The notes below the pieces were generated by a model. It was not told where the DNA came from. It saw only the letters and a list, made by a program, of their open reading frames with translations, and searched no databases. Shown here piece by piece: positions 57,561 to 64,000 of a stretch of 64,000 nt of DNA. Origin of the DNA: Ilex aquifolium (lineage: Eukaryota; Streptophyta; Magnoliopsida; Aquifoliales; Aquifoliaceae); the NCBI GenBank assembly GCA_951799425.1, contig OX637397.1, positions 14,126,064 through 14,190,063 of the forward strand. Direction: 5' to 3'. A program made the position numbers and the translations under genes. How positions within the stretch are numbered: position 1 is the stretch's first letter; every line of letters begins with the position of its first letter.

Positions 57561-58365
57561 GCAGATAAACAAAAAGAAGTTTGTAAGTATCTTCACAGTA
57601 AATTTTCATGAGACAAAACTCATCTAGTAGGAGTTTAACAGCTTGCTTATACACTAAATGCAATCTTAAATCCTACGAAAGTAGTTTTAAGTTTATTGTT
57701 TGTTGTTTTATTGAGTGTAATTTAGGGATTGGTAATTTTAATAATTCTTTTCCAAATTTGTGTGCATTTAACTGACTTGTTTGGAATGTATTATTTTTAA
57801 TGAATTAAAAAAATGAAAAAATAAAAAAAAGGCTCTTTGTACCAGTACAATTTTTACCAATTCTTCGAGTCTCTGTCTGAAAGAAAAAAAATCAATGCTT
57901 TATTAGAGAAGTTGGACGGTTTTTTCTTCATTTTACTTCAAAATTCCACCTCTCTCTCTCTCTCTCTCTCTCATTTTCTCTCAACAACCAAGAAACCTAA
58001 CCCACCCTTATTTCTTCCCCAAAACACTCAAATTTCTTAATTAGATCTTGACCGAAACAAGAAAATGGCGGCTAGAAAACCTTCTGTTTCAAATACCCAT
58101 GGGATCTCTAAAAGAATTTAGGTTTTTACCAATAAAATTTTTAGCATGTACATTTCGTTGGTAAAAGAGAGTCTTTAGCGAGGAAAATAAAAAATTATTG
58201 GGAAAGTATCAATAATTTTTTTGACCAGAAAAAAGTCTAAACTGTTTTGCCAGGAAATAAGTCACTGGGAAAAGTCTCCTGCCACCACAACTTTCCTTTT
58301 CGCCAAAATAATTTAGGAGGGATTTTTTTTTTTTCAGGCAAAAACATTTCCCACACCTTTTACCC
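57561..58365. other. Unassigned region with CT microsatellite and 5'-UTR-like stretch
   Basis: (CT)n at 57950-57973 is followed by 'caacaaccaagaaacctaac' and an ATG at 58064 that opens an 18-codon frame ('MAARKPSVSNTHGISKRI'). It looks like a plant 5' UTR with a short first exon, but no downstream exon is found. 58110-58330 has 'tttcgttggtaaaa' type words also seen near 61940-62130, which may be CACTA subterminal repeats. Confidence 0.35.
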
Positions 58366-60703
58366 TATTTAGACCACATGAAATTTATCACTTAATCATT
58401 TAGATCCTTTAATATTTGAAATATTATACACAAATCCCTTGAAGTTTATATGGGCAATACACATACACTTCTGCCTTTAATATCCGTTAGTAAATCAATT
58501 AGCTAATTACACTCAGACTCGCTGAACTTTATAGGCGTGTAACACTTAGATCTCTCAAGTTTGAAATATTACACTTAAACTCCTTATTAGTTACGGAACT
58601 AACGGAATCTATTAAATAATTTGTATCCCAATTAAAGATAGAAGATATTGTGTCCATTATAGTTTGATCATTTGTTTGATTTGTTAGTTTTATTCTAATA
58701 GACAATATAATTGTATGTAAATGAGTGTTGAATTGAGTGTTTTTTTAACATATTTATGTTGATTACTATTTTTTTTCTCAAAAAATTAGAATTTTTTTTA
58801 GTTTTTATGTCGATGGATGATATAATGAAATATGCAAATGTGTTAATTAGACTTATTTCATATGTTCGTACTTAATGATAGAAAAATTGACCAAATGTGA
58901 AAAGTACATTTAGTTTAAATCCAACTCATCCTATTAAAATTTCTAATGTGAATATGATTCTACATATCATGGATAAGTTAAATTTAACCGCACGAATAAT
59001 ATCAAATCAACATATAAAGATAAGGACATAATTCTTATCTTTTTATGATTGACTAAATCTTCAATCATTATTCCTATGCAAATTCAAACTGTCGGAACTC
59101 CTATAAATAGAGCTGCATTGATGCTCCAGGTATGCCACTCTTAATTTTTAAGCACAGTTCATATATTTGAGTCACTTACTAATTTAGATATGGGAGAATT
59201 ACACTCAGACCTCCTGAGGTTTGTCACCTAATTACTCAGACCCCATGACATTTGAAATATTACACACAGACCTCTTGAGGTTTGTACGCGCGTAACACTT
59301 AGACCCCTGCTGTAAATATATCAACTAATAAATTATACTTAGACCCCCTTGAAGTTTGTAGGTATATAATACTTAGATTCCTTAAGTTTAAAATATTATA
59401 CTTAGACAAAAAATACTCTAATCAAAGATAGAATATCAAATATTTTAAATTTTACAACCAAAATTCATATTCTATTGTATCATTTATTGAAATAAAATTA
59501 AAAATAAAAATTTAATTTTTTCTTAAAAAATCGTAATTAGTATACAATTATACTATCTATTGGAATAAAGCTAAAAAAATCAAATAAGGGGTCTAAGTCA
59601 TTCATAATAGAACATAAATTTTACATCTAAAATTCATGTTCTATTATGTTATTTATTGAAATAAAATCAAAAATAAAAATCTAGTGTTTTTAAAAAAAAT
59701 CATAGTTAGTATATAATTATACTATCTATTAGAATAAAACTAAAAAATTAAATAAGGGATCAAACTGTAAAGGACACAATATCTTTTAGGTTTAATTGGA
59801 GTAGTTTGGTATTTTAATTTGGTTGTTTAAACGACCAAATTAAATTTCAATAGACAATATAATTGTATACTAATCACGATTTTTTAAGAAAAATTTGAAT
59901 TTTTAGTTTTGATTTTATTTCAATAAAAGATTCAATAGAACATGAATTTTAATAGTAAACTTTAAAATATTTGATATTTTATCTTTGATTGAAATATTTT
60001 TTATCTAAGTATAATATTTTAAACTTAAAAGGTCTAAGTAATATATATTTACAAACTTTAGGGGGTCTGAGTGTAATTTATTAATGAATATATTTACAGC
60101 AGGGGTCTAAGTGTTACGTGCGTACAAACCTCAAGGGGTCTGTGTGTAATATTTCAAATGTCAGGGGATCTGAGTGATTAAGTGACAAACTTCATGGGGT
60201 CTGGGTGTAATTCTCCCTTTAGATATTAGAGAGTCGACCTCTGGAGCTCCCCTCCAGTCTTTAACTTCTTTTTTCAAGTGATCGAAGCTCAACAAATTGA
60301 CGTGGAGATCGTTCAAATTCTAGCATTAACAGTACTAATTATGATTTTTTAAGAAAAAATAGATTTTTATTTTAATAAATAATATAATAGAACATGAATT
60401 TTAGTTGTAAAATTTCAAATATTTGATATTTTATTTTTAATTGAAATATTTTTAGTTTAGGTATAATATTTTAAACTTAAGATCTATAAGTATTACACGT
60501 TTTAAATTTTAAGAGTCTTAATATAATTTACTAACGGATATTATCAACGTTTTAAATTTTAAGAGTCTTAATATAATTTATTAACGGATATTATCTACGA
60601 GCTGTCATGCACATACAAACTTTAGAGGATTTATTTATAAATATTTTAAATATTAGAAAAATTAAATGATTAAGTAACTAACTTCAAATATAATTTTTTC
60701 ACG
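58366..60703. mobile_element. Outer foldback element with a related foldback nested inside
   Basis: The left arm (about 58366-58640) and right arm (about 60320-60703) are imperfect reverse complements, for example 'cacttaatcatttag' against 'ttaaatgattaagtaa' and 'atatccgttagtaaa' against 'tttactaacggatat'. The right arm carries a 50-bp tandem duplication (60497 and 60547). Exact ends and TSD are not resolved. Confidence 0.65.
59192..60217. mobile_element. Inner foldback / Mutator-like element with perfect 9-bp TSD
   Basis: GGGAGAATTACACTCAGACC at the left is matched by the reverse complement of ggtctgggtgtaattctccc at the right. tttagatat stands on both sides (59183-59191 and 60218-60226), exact over 9 bases. 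The arms are about 400 bp each. 59440-59590 is also directly repeated at 59600-59740. No coding content. Confidence 0.9.
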
Positions 60704-60719
60704 AAATAAATAAATAAAT

Positions 60720-61860
60720 TTCATGTTCCATCTCTTCGTCTTCTTTAAATCATTGATCATTGAATTTGAAAAGAAATGGAGATTACTTACTAGGCGCAGC
60801 GTCAGTACTCGCAACCTTCACTCTTCCACACAAACTCTTTTCTCCATTCTTCGAAATCAAACGGTATCTCTCTGCATTTTTTCTTCTCATTTCCATTCCG
60901 ATTTCATGTATATATAAACATATACATTTTGATATCTACTACCATGTTGTTCTAGTTTTGATTTTTCTCAAATTTGTATGCTTCTTTTTCGTGGATCTCT
61001 GCTTCGATTTTATGGCCTCCTCCTAAATTCCATCACACTATCGGGCATTGACGGAGCTACATTAGAGCCAAGGGTGGCCATGCCCACACACACCCTTTTG
61101 AGAACCCCTACATGTGTAGTACTTGAAGTCCATCTTGAACCATGTCAGCCACCACGCCAAAGTCTCTGTATTTCACCTGGTTCTGTTGCTCTCTTGAATA
61201 AGTACTCCGTATTTGGAATTGAGTGAGACATGTAGCTGTGTGTTGGTACTGTATGCTGTTATCTCAGTCTAAACATTTGATTTTGATTTTAGGGTGTTTT
61301 TTTGTGCCTTTGTTCAATAAAACATGAATATTATCAAAACTAGGTTTGAAGAAGCATTAACAACTATGTTAAAAAATAACTATTAGTTTGATTCATTTTC
61401 CTTTTTGTTAGTATCTTTGATTATATTAAATATATTTTTTATGTTGTATATTTTAGACTTTGAAAATCTAGATATAAAAGTATATTATTCTTGCTGTCAG
61501 TAAGACTTTTTTACATGCGATTTGGCCCTCCCATGCGATGTGCTGTACTCATTTTCTCTCTTTGTGGATCTTTAACTATTTATGGTAGATGTTTCAAGAT
61601 GTGGTGCTTTTCTAATCTAAAATGTTCGAGCCACTTTATGCAGTCGTTTGCTAATACTATAGTGTAACTTTGGTATTTATTTTACTTTGTTTGTAGTTGT
61701 CTCTTTTTTTTTGTTCATTCTTCTCTTTTGGATTCTTTGTTTGCTTTGCAGTTTTTATGTTAAAGGTATGTTTACGTTGGTTCATTTGGTGGATTATGGT
61801 TGTTCACTTGTCGTATTTTCATATCTTCCCATAATACTCTGATTTGTTATTGTTCATTCT
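60720..61860. other. Unassigned region
   Basis: Some short plus-strand frames exist (60723-61226) but none has a recognised domain and they overlap in different frames. 61050-61090 ('ttgacggagctacattagag', 'ccaagggtggccatg') resembles the left end of a hAT family; no right end is found. Confidence 0.35.
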
Positions 61861-62206
61861 GTGTATAATATAAGCTGAGACTTGGAGTGAAGTGTGATCA
61901 GTAGATTTTATCTGCATGTGTGCTCTTTAAGCTAGCACTTCGTTGGTAATACTAACTACCAACGACATATTAGGTTGGAAATACTAAATAATTACCAGCG
62001 CAACAGTTTAGCTAAAGGTATGAATGCTCATAGTAACACATTAGCCACAAACTGACTTTTCATTGGCACTTACATTCAACGTGATTATGCCAACGCATTG
62101 TTCAGTAATATATTTCGCTACCAAAACTTTTTCTCAGCGAATTTTATAGTTTTTCCAATGAAATGTTTCACTGATAAAGCTAGTTTTTGTTTTTTTGGTA
62201 GTAGTG
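61861..62206 (-). mobile_element. CACTA-like element terminus
   Basis: On the minus strand the end reads CACTACTACCAAAAAAAC at 62206. Repeated 'cgttggtaatacta', 'ccaacgacatatta' and 'ggttggaaatacta' words in both directions at 61935-62000 look like CACTA subterminal repeats. The opposite end is not found with confidence. It directly abuts Athila-like sequence at 62207. Confidence 0.5.
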
Positions 62207-62260
62207 ATTTCTTGGATTTGGGTTTTTCTTCTCTCTTTCGCCACTGTGGGTGTGATATTG

Positions 62261-63511
62261 ATGGGTACGGCGAAGACACAAGGAGCTTCAGCGTCTGCAA
62301 CGAAGCCAAGGTCGATAAGGAAAGAGAAGGGCAAGGGCACTGCAACAGATACGGAGCAGCCAAAGTCAAGGAAGCGTCAACGAGCAGTCTATGAGTCGAC
62401 TATTGCAGAGAGAGGGGCCACTTGTGAGCGAATGGTTGATCGGAAGAGCTTGGGTAAGATCGAACCGGTGAGACGGATTGTGGAGCAAGGACTTGAGCTG
62501 TTTTTTAAGCCGGTGACGGTGTATATTCTTACTTTCTGTCGTGAATTCTATAGTAGAATGAAATTAGCCAATAGCGATTTGTTGATACTTAAGACTACTG
62601 TACGAGGTCATATTATCGAGGTTACCCCTGACAGTATAGCTGAGTATTTAGGATATGTTAGGCCTAATCCTACCATGATTGATTACCCACACCCAGATTT
62701 CACTGCCAAGAGTCCTGAGGAGTATGCACAGATTATGTATGAGGACCCTGGTCAGTTTGATGGTCACTTTAGTCAAGGATGTTTGAGTGCAAAGTATAGA
62801 CTGATGAATAAGATTCTGCATTACAATGTGTTTCCGAAAGGGAGTGAGAAGCAGCCTAATTTACCCAAGATAGTTCTATTGCATGAATTTATGGCTGGTT
62901 CTAAGATTGATGTTGCACTACTGATTTGGGGAGTGATTAAGGAGTATGTGTCTGCTAGTAGGCCAAAAGGGAGTATGCCTTTTGCGCGCATGGTTACAGA
63001 GTTGTGTATCAATGCCGGCGTGAAGAAGGTACAGTCCGATCAGATTTATCCTCCGGAGAGGGGGCCTATTAGTAGTTGTGGGGAGAGGAAGAGTTCGAGT
63101 ATGTCCCGAGCATCCCGAGTAAAGGAGTTCTCAGATCAGCCTACACCCACTACTTCTACAACCACTCCTCCTCCATCGACCTCTAGAGCCACGGTGCAGC
63201 AGAGAGTTACGAGGCTAGAGCAGAGAATGAGCATTATGGAGACGGACATGTTGGATATTAAGAGGGCACATGACAAGATTGACAAGAATGTGGAGATTTG
63301 TATGAGGATACAACGCAGACTAATTGAGATTCTTGCCCCAGGCGAGATACCACCAGGCGTTCGTCCACCTTCTACTTCAGGTGCCACTACTTCTGGACCT
63401 ACAACATCACCGTTTACATCAGATCCAGCTGCTGCTTATGTTTTTCTGGCCAAGGATATAGTTGTGCTTAGTGGGGACGGCGGAAGTGATGAGGTTGGTG
63501 AGGATTTATGA
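62261..63511 (+). CDS. Athila-type post-pol ORF (putative plant transposon protein family)
   Basis: 416 codons from the ATG giving 'MGTAKTQGASAS'. I chose this start because the 22 codons upstream lack an ATG and run back into the CACTA-like terminus. A basic N-terminus ('KSRKRQR', possible nuclear signal) precedes the conserved domain (residues about 50-270: 'ATCERMVDRKSLG', 'LKTTVRGHIIEVTPDSIAEY', 'MNKILHYNVFPKGSEKQPN' and 'KIVLLHEFMAGSKIDVALLI'). A Ser/Thr/Pro linker and a coiled coil (residues about 310-370, 'RVTRLEQRMSIMETDMLDIK') follow. No signal peptide or membrane segment is seen from this start. A shift near 63500 separates it from an acidic tail ending at 63555. It is the most intact mobile-element ORF in the window. 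Function unknown. Confidence 0.7.
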   Translation: MGTAKTQGASASATKPRSIRKEKGKGTATDTEQPKSRKRQRAVYESTIAERGATCERMVDRKSLGKIEPVRRIVEQGLELFFKPVTVYILTFCREFYSRMKLANSDLLILKTTVRGHIIEVTPDSIAEYLGYVRPNPTMIDYPHPDFTAKSPEEYAQIMYEDPGQFDGHFSQGCLSAKYRLMNKILHYNVFPKGSEKQPNLPKIVLLHEFMAGSKIDVALLIWGVIKEYVSASRPKGSMPFARMVTELCINAGVKKVQSDQIYPPERGPISSCGERKSSSMSRASRVKEFSDQPTPTTSTTTPPPSTSRATVQQRVTRLEQRMSIMETDMLDIKRAHDKIDKNVEICMRIQRRLIEILAPGEIPPGVRPPSTSGATTSGPTTSPFTSDPAAAYVFLAKDIVVLSGDGGSDEVGEDL

Positions 63512-63555
63512 GACTGGTTCAGGATCGGAGACTGAGGAGGAGGATGCTTCCGATT

Positions 63556-63857
63556 AGGTTACTGGAATTATGAAGTTTGTTTGGATTTTGTTTTTTTAGG
63601 TCATTGTCTAGTTGGGTTTGTGACAGCCTAGGATAGGAAACCTCTAGTTTCTAAGGCTGTTACATTTTGATTTCCATAACTTTTGTACCCACTGACATCT
63701 TTTATCCATCCAAGTTACTTTTTGATTTCATTATGTGCTTTAGAATTTTCTTTATGCATTTGATGTGTGTGGTTAGCTTAGTATCTGTGTGGAATTTGTG
63801 ATATAATGTAGGGAGTGTTTTTCTTATTTTGGTTTCCTAGGGACTAGGAGGTTTATG
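63556..63857 (+). other. 3' non-coding internal region of the second Athila-like element
   Basis: About 300 bases from the ORF to the PPT. No feature is seen. Confidence 0.6.
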
Positions 63858-63866
63858 TTGGGGGTA

Positions 63867-64000
63867 TGTTAAACATAGAATTTTGCATATTTTTATAACT
63901 TAACCCGATCACTTTAGCCTTTGCTTGTGGATTATTTGCCTCACTTAAAGTCAAATTTGTGTTGTGTATAAATTATGTATTTTTAGGTAAATATGACTGA
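63867..64000 (+). mobile_element. Start of 3' LTR of the second Athila-like element
   Basis: TGTTAAACATAGAATTTTGC follows the PPT directly. 'attttgcatatttttataac' is reminiscent of 'attgcacattatgtatgcttttatacc' words in the first Athila LTR. It is cut by the window end. Confidence 0.65.

Larger units (their letters stand above)
62207..64000 (+). mobile_element. 3' part of a second Athila-like element (continues past window)
   Basis: Contains the post-pol ORF (62261-63511), a 3' non-coding stretch, the purine-rich tract ttgggggta (63858-63866), and the start of an LTR at 63867 (TGTTAAACATAGAATTTTGC). The 5' side is cut off by the CACTA-like terminus at 62206. Confidence 0.75.

Noticed and set aside
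60723..61226. Overlapping plus-strand frames that might be a gene start
   Set aside because: Different frames overlap, no domain is recognised, and there is no splice model; listed only as an unassigned region.
62195..62260. N-terminal signal-peptide-like extension of the second Athila ORF
   Set aside because: It has no ATG, begins at a TTG, and lies across the junction with a CACTA-like terminus.

Overview
The window is AT-rich nuclear DNA from a flowering plant, most likely a eudicot. The evidence is a GT-AG spliced polygalacturonase gene, Ty3/gypsy (Athila and Tat), Ty1/copia, LINE, hAT, Mutator-like and CACTA remnants, and an endogenous plant pararetrovirus. I see one gene likely to be functional host coding sequence, a GH28 polygalacturonase at 34156-37375. 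Most of the rest is layered transposon and viral debris.

Layout. 0-2 kb: a foldback (Mutator-like) element and a MITE fragment. 3.0-8.1 kb: a copia RNase H scrap joined to a Tat-lineage gypsy element reduced to protease, the tail of integrase, an antisense ORF, a PPT and a 3' LTR. 9.8-14 kb: a CCN microsatellite, a MITE, and a hAT element with a tandemly duplicated 5' end and a nested foldback. 14-18 kb: LTR-like scraps. 18.3-26.3 kb: a nearly whole florendovirus-like pararetrovirus whose first ~0.8 kb is inverted. 27-33.7 kb: hAT and Mutator-like elements, and a gypsy RT scrap fused to a piece of mitochondrial rps3. 34-37.4 kb: the polygalacturonase gene, with two nested MITEs in intron 2. 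37.6-40.3 kb: a LINE tail, then a Tat LTR and gag. 40.4-57.6 kb: an old Athila-like copy split by a younger, structurally complete 14-kb Athila element (both LTRs, PBS, PPT and 5-bp TSD present, coding regions broken). 58-62.2 kb: nested foldbacks and a CACTA-like end. 62.2-64 kb: the 3' part of another Athila-like element with a nearly intact post-pol ORF.

The most notable signals are: (1) the pararetrovirus inversion, whose junction falls at the tRNA-Met primer site; (2) an array of heat-shock-element-like palindromes (TTCCGGAA cores) in both LTRs and the internal region of the Athila element; (3) the gypsy RT / mitochondrial rps3 chimera; (4) a MITE that supplies the stop codon of Athila pol; (5) self-nested foldback elements of one family across the window. 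I recognised no tRNA, rRNA or CRISPR. All family assignments come from reading motifs by eye; no database search was run.
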